This document shows positions 35,252-43,959 of a stretch of DNA of 64,000 bases, piece after piece. The notes beneath the pieces are model-generated. The model saw only the letters and a list, made by a program, of their open reading frames with translations, was not told the origin of the DNA and ran no database searches. Within the stretch, counting starts at the first letter, position 1, and each line of letters starts with the position of its first letter. A program made the translations under genes and the position numbers. The stretch comes from CALKHT01 sp964511575 (lineage in GTDB: Bacteria > Planctomycetota > Phycisphaerae > Phycisphaerales > Phycisphaeraceae): contig CAZEFM010000006.1 of the NCBI GenBank assembly GCA_964511575.1, positions 18,071-82,070 on the forward strand, given 5' to 3'.

Positions 35252-36682
35252 CTACTGCTGCGGCTTCCCGTTCACATCGGCACGGGTGACCGGCACGTTG
35301 TTCAGGACGATCGGCTTGCCCCAGATTTCGGTGATGGTGCTGATGCGGTCGACGTATTCGGCGTTCGGCGTGAGCGTGACAGTTGCGGTGCGGATGTCGT
35401 CGGCCGGCGCGGGAATTGTGGCGGATCGGCTGGAACCGCTGCTGCGGGTGCTGACGCGGCCATCTTCCTGTATCCGCTGGAGCCAGTAACCGCCCAGTGC
35501 GTGCGTCGCATCGCCGAGCGTCACGGCGACGTCGAAGCTCAGGGGCACGTTGACGGTCCCGCATTTCAGCTTCAGCGTCACCTTGCGGTCCTCGCCGGCA
35601 CGCTGGAGCACCAGCGATTCGATGGTGATCGCGGCGGTCGGATCGAGTGCACCGTCATCGACCTGCGATACGAGTTGGGCATCGTCGGGGTGAACCGTGA
35701 AGGGAAGTGCGATCTGCCGCGGCCAGGTATGGAACGGACGGGGCCAATCGGCGGGTGGTGTTATGTCGTTCAGCCCTGCCGCGAGCTTCGTATCGATGAA
35801 GGCGTTGTGCGTCTTGACGAGAAGAGTGTGTTTACCCGGCTCAAGCGGGCCACGCAGCGTTATATTCAAGCCATGCCGCCACGCGTTGGGGATCTCATGC
35901 TCGACGGGTTGACCGTTGAGTGTGACGGACTCTGCGGCGTTGAACAGCCGATAAGGCAGCGGCGGATCCCACCCTTGGTTCCATTGGATGTTGAAGGAGA
36001 TATAAGAGTCGCTTTGCCGCGCACGCGGGACGGATTCGGCTCGCAACGGGCCGTGGTACGCTTCGAGGAAGCGTTTGGCCTGATCATCGGACATCATCTT
36101 TGCCGCGTGGACCTGTTTGAAGAATTCGTTTTGCCAGGACATGCGGCCCTGCCAGCCCGACGAATGCGCGGCGATGTGTTTGATGGCGTCGTCGATGAGT
36201 ATCTGCGCTTCGGCGGGCGGCAACGTGCCGGCGGCGAGGCGTCTTTCCAACTCCTGCCACGCCCATGGCTGGTCGAACGATGCAATGGCGGCCTTGCGCA
36301 CCTCGACGATGGTCATGGAACGCAGCGATTGCGGCGAAACCACACCCTGCTGGACCTGAGCCCGCTGACGGTATGTGTTGTAGCCTGCGAATCCACCGAT
36401 GATGATGCCGGGGCTGAGAAGGATCAGCAGTGCGATTGCCATGAGGGACCAACGGCAACTGGCGCGGGCGAATACGACCGCGCGGCGGCGCGACAGATCC
36501 GCACCGCATTCGGGGCAGTGCGGCGTCGACTCCGGAATGAGGTTGCGCAAATCATACCGACATCGTCGACACGTCGGGGCCGACCATGTCTGTCGTCCAC
36601 GCAACGCGATGAAAAAGATTACCGATACCGCGAGAAGCACCGGCAGGTAGAAAATCGCCCCGAACACCCAATTGATGTCCAT
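35252..36682 (-). CDS. Membrane protein with a zinc ribbon between two N-terminal helices, unknown function
   Basis: The 476-residue protein has a membrane helix at about 5-27, then a zinc ribbon with CRRCRYDLRNL and CPECGADLS (C-x2-C twice). A second helix lies near 78-100. The remaining 370 residues appear to be exported and beta-rich, with a segment like LRGPLEPGKHTLLVKTHNAF that resembles an adhesion or carbohydrate-binding fold. The CxxCxYDL-type ribbon is common at the start of planctomycete membrane proteins. The function is unknown. Nearly identical 25-base palindromes lie just outside both ends of the gene. Confidence 0.6.
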   Translation of the reverse strand: MDINWVFGAIFYLPVLLAVSVIFFIALRGRQTWSAPTCRRCRYDLRNLIPESTPHCPECGADLSRRRAVVFARASCRWSLMAIALLILLSPGIIIGGFAGYNTYRQRAQVQQGVVSPQSLRSMTIVEVRKAAIASFDQPWAWQELERRLAAGTLPPAEAQILIDDAIKHIAAHSSGWQGRMSWQNEFFKQVHAAKMMSDDQAKRFLEAYHGPLRAESVPRARQSDSYISFNIQWNQGWDPPLPYRLFNAAESVTLNGQPVEHEIPNAWRHGLNITLRGPLEPGKHTLLVKTHNAFIDTKLAAGLNDITPPADWPRPFHTWPRQIALPFTVHPDDAQLVSQVDDGALDPTAAITIESLVLQRAGEDRKVTLKLKCGTVNVPLSFDVAVTLGDATHALGGYWLQRIQEDGRVSTRSSGSSRSATIPAPADDIRTATVTLTPNAEYVDRISTITEIWGKPIVLNNVPVTRADVNGKPQQ

Positions 36683-36766
36683 GATGCCCCCATCTTAGAG
36701 ATGCCACCCGATTGTCCCGTGCCCGATTGTAACCACTTGTCGGACGCGTGTGAGATCAAAGCTGGT

Positions 36767-36791
36767 GGTTCGCTGGAGCGACCACGCCGGG
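36767..36791. repeat. 25-base palindromic repeat, copy 2
   Basis: It matches the copy at 35201-35225 with one base changed (GGAGCG for GAAGCG). It lies between the nuoN stop and the zinc-ribbon gene, in the same orientation as copy 1. Confidence 0.55.
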
Positions 36792-36804
36792 AGGGGGGCG
36801 TTGT

Positions 36805-38376
36805 TCAGCGTTCGGTGAGGGTGGTGGTGGCGGGCGTGGTGGTGGTGTGGTTGAGGTTGCCGGCGGTTCGGGCGGCGTCGACGAGGTTGCTGGCGGCGAC
36901 GCCGAGGATGAGGGCGGTGACGGCGGCGATGGCTGCGCCGACCTGTCGGGCGGGGGCGGCGATGGGTTGGGCGGCTTCCTTGCCGTCGCCGAAGAACGCG
37001 GCGGCGGCGATGCGGAGGTAGTAGACCGCAGAGATCGCGCTGTTCATGACCGCGATGACGACCAGGACGATGGCGGCGGTGGCGCCGTCGGTGCCGGTGA
37101 TCGCCGTGCCGAAGAGGTAGATCTTGCCGATGAAGCCGACCATGGGCGGCAGGCCGATGAGCGAAAGAACGCTCAGGAGCAGGATCGCGCCGAGGGCGGG
37201 TTGACGTCGTGCGAGGCCGGAAATGTCGTTGTAGGTTTGCGCTTCGCGGCCGTTCTTCTGGAGACAGCCGAGCACGGCGAAGGCGCTGATGGTCGCCAGT
37301 CCGTAAGCGACGAGGTAGAAGAGGACGGCGCCGGCGGCGCTGCCGAGCTTTCCGCCGGTGTAGGCGACGCCGGCGATGAGCGGCACGAGCATGTAACCGG
37401 AGTGCGAAACGGAGCTGTAGGCGAGGACGCGTTTGACGTTCTGCTGGAGGAGTCCCAGGACGTTGCCGAGGGTCATGGTCGCGGCGGCCATGATCCAGAT
37501 AAGCCAGAAAAGAGCGGGAGGCAGTTGTCCGTCGGTTGCGCCGGTGACGGGCAGAAGCGCCAGGAGCAGCAGGATGGCGACGAAGCCGGAGGTCTTGGGC
37601 ACGAAAGCGAGGAAGGCGGAGACGGCGACGTTGGCACCCTGGTAGACGTCGGCGACGTAGGCGTGCATGGGTGCGGCGGCGATCTTGAAGGCGATGCCGA
37701 GGATCGCCAGCGCGAAGCCGGCCACGAGCATGGGGTGGAGCGTGCCGGTGTTGGCGTACTGGTCGGCGACGATGTCGCGGATGGCGGCGAACTCGGTCAC
37801 GCCGGTTGCGCCGTAGATGAGCGTGAAGCCGTAAAGGAAGACGGCTGCCGCCATCGCGCCGAGGAAGAAGTACTTGACGGCGGCTTCCTGCGCTTCAATG
37901 CGGTCGCGACTTGTGGCGACCATAATGTAGCCGGGCAGGCTGGTGAGTTCGAGTGCGAGGAAGAGCCAGACGAGGTCGCTGGCGCCGGCGGTGAGCATGA
38001 CGCCGGTGATACTGAAGAGGAAGAAGGCGTAGAACTCGCCGCGCATGGTGTTGGCGGGTTCGAAGCCGCGTCCGGCGGCTTGTTCGTCGTCGACGGCACG
38101 GGTGGCGCGCAACTGATCGGGCACGCCGGCCACGATGGCGAGCAGCAGCAGCCCCACCGCGATGGTGGCGAACTTGACGTAGTCGACGATCGCGCCGAGG
38201 AGTTCGCCGGCTGGCCAGGCGACGGTGACCAGGGCGGCGATGACAAGCGTCACGCCGGCGATCCAGGGCGTGGCGCGCCGGGTGGCGACGTTGGGCGACA
38301 GGCCCAGCAGCATCGTCGCGCATGCGCCGAGGAGGATGGTGATTTCAGGCCACAATGTCGTGAGTCGTTCAGTCAT
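36805..38376 (-). CDS. nuoN: NADH-quinone oxidoreductase subunit N
   Basis: NuoN is one of the three antiporter-like proton-pumping subunits of Complex I. The 523-residue protein has about fourteen membrane helices. The key Glu is in LVWLFLALELTSLPGY and the broken-helix Lys in GIAFKIAAAPMHAYVADVY; a later Lys is in AFVPKTSGFVAIL. Its ATG overlaps the nuoM stop as ATGA. It is the last nuo gene of this operon. A long loop near residues 80-105 has extra hydrophilic residues. Confidence 0.93.
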   Translation of the reverse strand: MTERLTTLWPEITILLGACATMLLGLSPNVATRRATPWIAGVTLVIAALVTVAWPAGELLGAIVDYVKFATIAVGLLLLAIVAGVPDQLRATRAVDDEQAAGRGFEPANTMRGEFYAFFLFSITGVMLTAGASDLVWLFLALELTSLPGYIMVATSRDRIEAQEAAVKYFFLGAMAAAVFLYGFTLIYGATGVTEFAAIRDIVADQYANTGTLHPMLVAGFALAILGIAFKIAAAPMHAYVADVYQGANVAVSAFLAFVPKTSGFVAILLLLALLPVTGATDGQLPPALFWLIWIMAAATMTLGNVLGLLQQNVKRVLAYSSVSHSGYMLVPLIAGVAYTGGKLGSAAGAVLFYLVAYGLATISAFAVLGCLQKNGREAQTYNDISGLARRQPALGAILLLSVLSLIGLPPMVGFIGKIYLFGTAITGTDGATAAIVLVVIAVMNSAISAVYYLRIAAAAFFGDGKEAAQPIAAPARQVGAAIAAVTALILGVAASNLVDAARTAGNLNHTTTTPATTTLTER

Positions 38377-40019
38377 CGCGACGCCTCCCGTGCGGCGATG
38401 CCATCGAGGGCAACGGCTGAGGTTTGGGCGAGGTTGGCGTCAGTCGTTGCACGCGCGGCGATCACTTCCTGCACCGGCGCGATGATGCCGGCGATCGGCT
38501 GCTCCAGACTCCGCAAAACGGGGGTGGGGTACAACCCCAGCACAAGGCACGCCACGGCAAGCGGGATGAGTGTGGCGATCTCACGACCGTTGAGGTCGGC
38601 AACGCGATGGGCGTGGCCGTGATGGTGGTTGGTGTCGTTGTCGTCGTGGTGCGCCTGGGGATATTTGAGTGGTCCCCAAACGACTTTGCCCACCATGTAG
38701 AGGATGTAGATCGCGCCGAAGATCATGCCGAAGCCGGCGCTGACGGCGTAAGCGGGGCCGAGCACCTCGGTGGCGGTGAATGCGCCGAGCAGTGTGAGGA
38801 ACTCGCTGACGAAGCCGTTGAGTCCGGGCAGTGCGACGCTGGCGAAGCAGAAGAAGACCATGAAGAAGGCCCAGATGGGCATGGCCCGCGCCAGGCCGTT
38901 GAGCTGGCGCATCTCACGGGTATGGAAACGTTCGTAGATCATGCCGATGCACAGGAACAGCGCCCCGGTGGAGAGGCCGTGGTTGATCATGTACATGATC
39001 GACCCGCCGACGCCGATGGTGTTGAGCGCGAAGAGCCCCAGGACGCAGAATCCCAGGTGGGAGACGGAGGAGTAGGCGATGAGCTTTTTGATGTCCTTCT
39101 GCACCCAGCAGATGAGTGCGGTGTAGAGCACGCCGATGACGGCGAAGACGCCGATATAGGGCGCGAAGGCGACGACGGCGTCGGGGGTCATGGGCAGCGC
39201 GAACCGCAGCAGGCCGTAGGTTCCGAGTTTGAGCAGGACGCCTGCGAGGATGACGGATCCGGCGGTGGGGGCCTCGGTGTGCGCCAGGGGCAGCCATGTG
39301 TGGACGGGGAAGATGGGCACCTTGACGGCAAAGCCGGCGAGCAGCGTCGCGAGCACCCAGCCCTGTTGGGTGGGCGACATCTGACGGGCGGCGGCGTACA
39401 GGTCGGCGATGTTGAAGGTCCATGCGCCGCCCGCCAGTTGCGAGGCGAACCAGGCGACGTAGATCAGGCCGGCGAAGGTGAGCATCGAGCCGGTAAAGGT
39501 GTAGAGGAAGAACACCCTTGCCGCCCGCAGCCGCTGCTTGGAGCCGAAGATGCCGATCAGGAAGTAGAGCGGCACGAGGGTGAACTCGAAGCAGATGTAG
39601 AAGAAGATGATGTCGGTGGCGACGAAGGTGCCGATCATGGCGGCTTCGAGGACGAGCAGCCACATGAAGAATTCGCGGTGTCGACCGGCCACCTCGCCCG
39701 ACAGCGCGGTGAACGATCCGAGGATGACCAGCGGGGTGAGGAACGTGGTGAGCAGGACGAGCCACAGCGAGATGCTGTCGACGCCGTAGCTGAAGTTGAG
39801 CCCGAACGTCTGGACCCAGTTGATGCCTCCGACGAAGTTGGCGGCGGCGGGGTCATGCCATGTGAAGGCGAAGGCGGCCTGCAGGGAGACGAGGAACGTC
39901 GCCACCGCACCGATGAGGGCGATGAGCCGCGTGTTGCGCTGGTCGTCCAGCGCCGGCGCCGGCAACAGCAGCAACAGCCCGAAGGCCAGCGGAACCAGAA
40001 GCATGAGCGGAATCAGCAT
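38373..40019 (-). CDS. nuoM: NADH-quinone oxidoreductase subunit M
   Basis: The 548-residue antiporter-like subunit shows the pumping Glu in FFYICFEFTLVPLYFLIG and the broken-helix segment FAVKVPIFPVHTWLPLAHTEAPTAGS, both diagnostic for NuoM. A His-rich loop (HHDDNDTNHHHGHAH) lies near residue 455, between the last helices, and could bind metal. About fourteen helices are visible. It is coupled to nuoN by a four-base overlap but is separated from nuoL by a 201-base gap that holds a large inverted-repeat element. Confidence 0.94.
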   Translation of the reverse strand: MLIPLMLLVPLAFGLLLLLPAPALDDQRNTRLIALIGAVATFLVSLQAAFAFTWHDPAAANFVGGINWVQTFGLNFSYGVDSISLWLVLLTTFLTPLVILGSFTALSGEVAGRHREFFMWLLVLEAAMIGTFVATDIIFFYICFEFTLVPLYFLIGIFGSKQRLRAARVFFLYTFTGSMLTFAGLIYVAWFASQLAGGAWTFNIADLYAAARQMSPTQQGWVLATLLAGFAVKVPIFPVHTWLPLAHTEAPTAGSVILAGVLLKLGTYGLLRFALPMTPDAVVAFAPYIGVFAVIGVLYTALICWVQKDIKKLIAYSSVSHLGFCVLGLFALNTIGVGGSIMYMINHGLSTGALFLCIGMIYERFHTREMRQLNGLARAMPIWAFFMVFFCFASVALPGLNGFVSEFLTLLGAFTATEVLGPAYAVSAGFGMIFGAIYILYMVGKVVWGPLKYPQAHHDDNDTNHHHGHAHRVADLNGREIATLIPLAVACLVLGLYPTPVLRSLEQPIAGIIAPVQEVIAARATTDANLAQTSAVALDGIAAREASR

Positions 40020-40035
40020 ATCGGCGTTCTTTTAG

Positions 40036-40167
40036 CCACGGATGAACACGGATGGACACGGATTGAGACTGTTTTCACCACGAATAACACGGATTGCACG
40101 GATGGGCGTCGGGAAGCTGATTGCTCTGCTTTTTCCTTTTCATCCGTGTTATTCGTGTCATCCGTGG
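40036..40167. repeat. Large inverted-repeat element of CACGGATGnA-type units between nuoL and nuoM
   Basis: Three 10-base tandem units (CACGGATGAA, CACGGATGGA, CACGGATTGA) occupy 40037-40066. CCACGGATGA at 40036-40045 is a perfect inverse of 40158-40167. CACGAATAACACGGAT at 40079-40094 is a perfect inverse of 40142-40157. The whole can fold into one long stem with a 47-base apex. It lies inside the nuo operon. Confidence 0.75.
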
Positions 40168-40220
40168 TCAACGCGTTTCTTATCTGTGTTGATCGGCGTT
40201 CATCCGCGGTAAAAATCCTT

Positions 40221-42275
40221 TCACAACAACAGCAGGAGGATGACCCCGAGGGCGGCTGCGCCGGCGGCCATGCCCAGGCCGTAGCCCTGAAGTCGGCCGG
40301 TTTGCGCCGGCTGGATGGCGCGTCCGGCGAGGCCGGGGATCATGCCCACGAGGTTGACCAGTCCGTCCACGATGAGCGCGTCGATGGCGAAGAAGATTTC
40401 GCCCGCCAGGCGCAACGGCCGAACGATCGCCGCGTCGTACACTTCGTCGATGTAGAACTTGTTCTCAAGCAGCCGCACCAGACCGGTCATGCGCGCGGCG
40501 GCGCGATCGGCAGCGGGGCGGTTGAACAGGTGGAAATAGGCGGCGATGGCGATGCCCAGAAGGGCGATGCCCGCGCTGATGAACATCATCACCTGATGCG
40601 TGTGCACTTGGTAGTGATGCGGCGCGACCGCGGCCGTCGAAGCGCCGATCATTCGTTCGATCCACCCACCGAACGCACCGGCGAACACCGCGCCTACCGC
40701 CAGCACGACCAGCGGGCCGTTCATCAGCCACGGCATTTCGTGCGGCTCGTGCGCGTGATGGCCGGCGGCAGGGGCGTGGTGCGGCTGCTCGGCTGCGATC
40801 TGCTCGGCATCGCCCGGCGTGTGCAGGGCAAGGTCATCGACTTCTTCGTGATGGTGCTCATCGCCCATTTCGTAATGGGTGGGGCCCATGAAGACGCGGA
40901 ACCAGAGGCGGAACGTGTAGTACGCCGTGAGAAGGGCGGTGACCAAACCGACGATGGCGAGGATGATGAAAAGCGGCTTGCTCTCGTTGATGCCCTTGTC
41001 GAGCACCTCGCTGAGGATCATGTCCTTGCTGAAGAATCCGGCGAAGAAGGGGAAGCCCGCCAGCGCGAGGCATCCCAGCAGCATGAGGCCACCGGTGATG
41101 GGCATTTTGGTTCGCAGGCCGCTGATCTTGCGCAGATCGAGTTGGCCCGCCAGCGCGTGCATCACCGAGCCGGCTGTGAGGAAGAGCAGCGCTTTGAAGA
41201 AGGCGTGGGTGAACAGGTGGAAGACGCCGCCCACGGTGGAGACCGCACCGACACCCAGGAACATGTACCCGAGCTGCGAGACGGTGGAGTAGGCGAAGAC
41301 GCGTTTGAGGTCGTACTGGCACAGGGCGATGAGCGCGGCGAACAGGGCGGTTGCCGCGCCGATGGTTGCGACGGTGGGCAGTGCGTAGGGCGACAGCTCG
41401 AAGATGGGCAGCAGCCGTGCGATCATGTAGACGCCGGCGGTGACCATGGTGGCGGCGTGGATGAGCGCCGACACGGGCGTGGGGCCTTCCATGGCGTCAG
41501 GCAGCCAGACGTAGAGCGGGATCTGGGCACTCTTGCCGAACGCGCCGAGCATCAGCAGGAAGGGGATGGCGAGCAGGTAACCCTGTGGCGCAGCCTGTGC
41601 GGCGGCGTAGGCGACGGCGGCATCACCGGTGAGGTTGGCAGCGGCCGAACCACCCGGGAGCAGTGCCTGAGCCGCGGGAATGAACGTGGCGTACTCGACC
41701 GAGCCGAAGGTCAGCCAGATGAGAAAGATGCCGATGGCGAAGCCCAGGTCGCCGATGCGGTTGACGATGAACGCTTTCTTCGCCGCCGCGACGGCGCTGG
41801 GTTTGTCGTAGTAGTAGCCGATGAGCAGGTAGGAGCAGACGCCCACGCCTTCCCAGCCGAGGTAGAGCAGCACGAGGTTGTCCGCCAGGACCAGCGCGGT
41901 CATGGCGAAGATGAAGAGGCTGACCGCCGCGAAAAAGCGGGCGTACCCGCGATCGCCCTTCATGTAGCCCGAGCCGTAGATCGCCACCAGCGTGCCGATG
42001 CCGGTGACGACGAAGAGCATGACGATGGTGAGGGCGTCGATGTAGTAGCTGAAGTTGGCGGAGAAGTCGCCGATGTTGATCCAGTTGAAGCTGTGGACCA
42101 CGGCACCGCTGCCGTAGTCACTCGTGCTGACGATGACGCTGAGCAGGAAGGCGATGGCGATGGACGCGATGGCGATCGGCGCGGCAAACCCGCGCCACGC
42201 TTTTTTCGTGCAGCAGACACCGCACAGCACAGCGGCAAGAGCGGGAAACCAGGGGATGAAGTGGACTGCGTTCAT
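40221..42275 (-). CDS. nuoL: NADH-quinone oxidoreductase subunit L
   Basis: NuoL is the distal proton-pumping subunit of Complex I. The 684-residue protein has about sixteen helices. It has the pumping Glu in LYLGWEGVGVCSYLLIGYYY, the Lys-bearing broken helix in LGAFGKSAQIPLYVWLPDAMEGPTPVSALIHAATMV, and a C-terminal lateral helix region. A His/Glu-rich loop (EMGDEHHHEEVDDLALH) lies near residue 475. Length is slightly above average. It is flanked on both sides by inverted-repeat elements. Confidence 0.95.
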   Translation of the reverse strand: MNAVHFIPWFPALAAVLCGVCCTKKAWRGFAAPIAIASIAIAFLLSVIVSTSDYGSGAVVHSFNWINIGDFSANFSYYIDALTIVMLFVVTGIGTLVAIYGSGYMKGDRGYARFFAAVSLFIFAMTALVLADNLVLLYLGWEGVGVCSYLLIGYYYDKPSAVAAAKKAFIVNRIGDLGFAIGIFLIWLTFGSVEYATFIPAAQALLPGGSAAANLTGDAAVAYAAAQAAPQGYLLAIPFLLMLGAFGKSAQIPLYVWLPDAMEGPTPVSALIHAATMVTAGVYMIARLLPIFELSPYALPTVATIGAATALFAALIALCQYDLKRVFAYSTVSQLGYMFLGVGAVSTVGGVFHLFTHAFFKALLFLTAGSVMHALAGQLDLRKISGLRTKMPITGGLMLLGCLALAGFPFFAGFFSKDMILSEVLDKGINESKPLFIILAIVGLVTALLTAYYTFRLWFRVFMGPTHYEMGDEHHHEEVDDLALHTPGDAEQIAAEQPHHAPAAGHHAHEPHEMPWLMNGPLVVLAVGAVFAGAFGGWIERMIGASTAAVAPHHYQVHTHQVMMFISAGIALLGIAIAAYFHLFNRPAADRAAARMTGLVRLLENKFYIDEVYDAAIVRPLRLAGEIFFAIDALIVDGLVNLVGMIPGLAGRAIQPAQTGRLQGYGLGMAAGAAALGVILLLLL

Positions 42276-42280
42276 AGTCG

Positions 42281-42367
42281 TTCAAAGTTCAAAGTTCAAC
42301 GTTCAAAGTTTTCACTTCGCTCTCGAACCTCAAACCGCGTTTCGGCCTTTCAACTTTGCACTTTGAA
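42281..42367. repeat. Inverted heptamer array between nuoK and nuoL
   Basis: Four tandem TTCAAAG-type units (one reads TTCAACG) lie at 42281-42308 and three inverse units (CTTTCAA, CTTTGCA, CTTTGAA) at 42347-42367, separated by 38 bases. The two arms can pair, so an RNA would fold into a long hairpin just upstream of the nuoL start. Confidence 0.75.
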
Positions 42368-42382
42368 TTGCACAATGCATGT

Positions 42383-42700
42383 TTACCCGCTCATGCTCGA
42401 CCATGCATCGGCATCGAGCGTGCGTTTACGGCGGAACAGCAGCACGACCAGCCCCAGCGCCAGCGCGGCCTCGGCGGCGGCGATGGTCAGGACGAAGATG
42501 ATAAACGTCTGCCCCGTCACGTGCAGGTGGTACCGACTGAACGCCGCGAGCGACACCACCACGCCCTGAAACATCATTTCCGTGCACAGGAACATGACGA
42601 TGAGGTTCCGTCGGGTGAGGAACCCGATCACGCCCAGCACGAACAGCACCGAGCCGGTGAGCAGAAAGTGAGCTAGGGTGAAATCGTCAAGCGGCGCCAT
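42383..42700 (-). CDS. nuoK: NADH-quinone oxidoreductase subunit K
   Basis: With ATG 42700 as start the protein has 105 residues and three helices, the normal size. The two conserved membrane Glu residues are in LIVMFLCTEMMFQG and in AAAEAALALGLVV. It belongs to the proton channel between the quinone site and the antiporter subunits. A longer start at 42718 adds six residues. It lies 58 bases after nuoJ. Confidence 0.92.
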   Translation of the reverse strand: MAPLDDFTLAHFLLTGSVLFVLGVIGFLTRRNLIVMFLCTEMMFQGVVVSLAAFSRYHLHVTGQTFIIFVLTIAAAEAALALGLVVLLFRRKRTLDADAWSSMSG

Positions 42701-42758
42701 CGCTAAGCCAATCCACATTCAAAAAGGTTGCCAATCCGCATGTCGCAATCCGCAACGG

Positions 42759-43679
42759 TCAAACCCCCACTCGGCCACCGCTTTGGCCCTGCGTTTGAGG
42801 CTCGTCGGGGCCCGGTTCGTGGCGGGTGTCGACCGTCGCGCCGCTCGGGTCGGGGGGCGCTCGGCCGGTGTCCGCTTCCTCCTCGACGCGCATGCGGGCA
42901 ATCACCACCGCGCCGACCAGCGACACCAGAAGGATCACGCCCGCCAGTTCGATGCCCAGGGGGTGGCTCTGGAAGAGGTCGACGCCGACCGTTTCCACGT
43001 TGTCCAGATGGGCGGCGCGAACCGCCTGGGCGGCTGCTTCCGCCGGGGGCACATCGGCCGGTGCGTTGGCGGCGGGACGGCGGGTGAGCACGTCCGACAG
43101 CAATGCCGCCTCGTGCGCCTCGAAGGTGTCGGCGGCGGGTGCGGGCAATCCCGGAGTGAAGCTGACTGTCAGCAGGACCGCCAGAAGGACGAACCCCGCG
43201 GCGATGGCCGCCACCGGCTCGCGGGCGTTTCGATCATAAGCGGGCGACTCGTCCTGATCGGCGGCGTCACCCGTCTGGGCGGCGAGCATGATGACGAAGA
43301 CGTAGGTCACCAGGATCGCCCCGCCGTAGATGATCACCATCGCCACCGCCATAAAGGCGGCTTCGAGCAGCAGAAAGAGTCCGGCCGAGGCGAGTACGAC
43401 CAGCACGAACCAGAGGGCGGAATAGACCGGTCGGGGGTGGGTGATGACGCGGGCGGCCGAGCCGATCGCCAGTGCGCTGAAGATGTAGTAGTAAGGAAGC
43501 GCCCCGCCGGGCAAGCCGGTGTTGGGCAGCGCGGTGGCGGCGAACCAGAGCCACAGCCCACCGAGGCTCATGGCACCGAGAAGGGCACCGAAAGCCCGGG
43601 GGTTGAATCCCTGGCGCGGCATCATCAGGTAGAGTGATACCGCCCCGACGACGGACGCGATGTACAAGGCCCAGGTCAT
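42759..43679 (-). CDS. nuoJ: NADH-quinone oxidoreductase subunit J, with an insert
   Basis: The 306-residue protein (ATG 43679; ATG 43706 is possible) has the NuoJ core: TWALYIASVVGAVSLYLMM and helix 3 with MAVAMVIIYGGAILVTYVFVIML, whose pi-bulge Tyr/Gly region is conserved. A hydrophilic stretch of about 60 residues rich in Ala, Pro and Glu follows helix 4, and a final helix (GIELAGVILLVSLVGAVVIARM) precedes a disordered tail. Typical NuoJ has about 165-200 residues, so the insert and tail are unusual. It is the first gene of the nuoJKLMN operon. Confidence 0.88.
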   Translation of the reverse strand: MTWALYIASVVGAVSLYLMMPRQGFNPRAFGALLGAMSLGGLWLWFAATALPNTGLPGGALPYYYIFSALAIGSAARVITHPRPVYSALWFVLVVLASAGLFLLLEAAFMAVAMVIIYGGAILVTYVFVIMLAAQTGDAADQDESPAYDRNAREPVAAIAAGFVLLAVLLTVSFTPGLPAPAADTFEAHEAALLSDVLTRRPAANAPADVPPAEAAAQAVRAAHLDNVETVGVDLFQSHPLGIELAGVILLVSLVGAVVIARMRVEEEADTGRAPPDPSGATVDTRHEPGPDEPQTQGQSGGRVGV

Positions 43680-43789
43680 ATGCAGCGTGTGGTAGCGTGC
43701 TCTCATCAAGCGGCCGAAATCGGCAGCGGCTGTACCGGTCACCGGCTTCGGCGCCGCCGCTGCACGACGCAGGCCAACGGCGGCTGGCA

Positions 43790-43818
43790 AGCATAGAGAC
43801 AGCCCGACACGATTGCAA
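43790..43818 (-). promoter_or_regulatory. Promoter of the nuoJKLMN operon
   Basis: On the minus strand TTGCAA (four of six) and TATGCT (four of six) are separated by 17 bases. The predicted start lies near 43783, about 75-105 bases before nuoJ. Confidence 0.4.
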
Positions 43819-43947
43819 GATTGCTGCCCGAAACGCGCCCGGATCGACCGTTTTGGGGACAAATGGCCGTGCAACGGGGGCTATGGCCGCCAGGCGGGTC
43901 GCGCGCCGTCCGAGGTCGATTGTCGAAGCACTCGGGGCGCGAGACGG

Positions 43948-43953
43948 TAGGAT
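43948..43953 (+). promoter_or_regulatory. -10 element six bases before a zinc-ribbon gene
   Basis: TAGGAT (four of six) ends six bases before ATG 43960. This is another case of a -10 at leaderless distance in this window. Confidence 0.35.
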
Positions 43954-43959
43954 GGTGCC

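Noticed and set aside
33248..37021. A 1257-codon open frame on the plus strand
   Set aside because: It is antisense to pyrG and the zinc-ribbon gene and shows no recognisable fold.
38424..42569. A 1381-codon open frame on the plus strand
   Set aside because: It is antisense to nuoM, nuoL and nuoK and runs through two repeat elements; its product is Glu/Gly/Asp-rich without domains.
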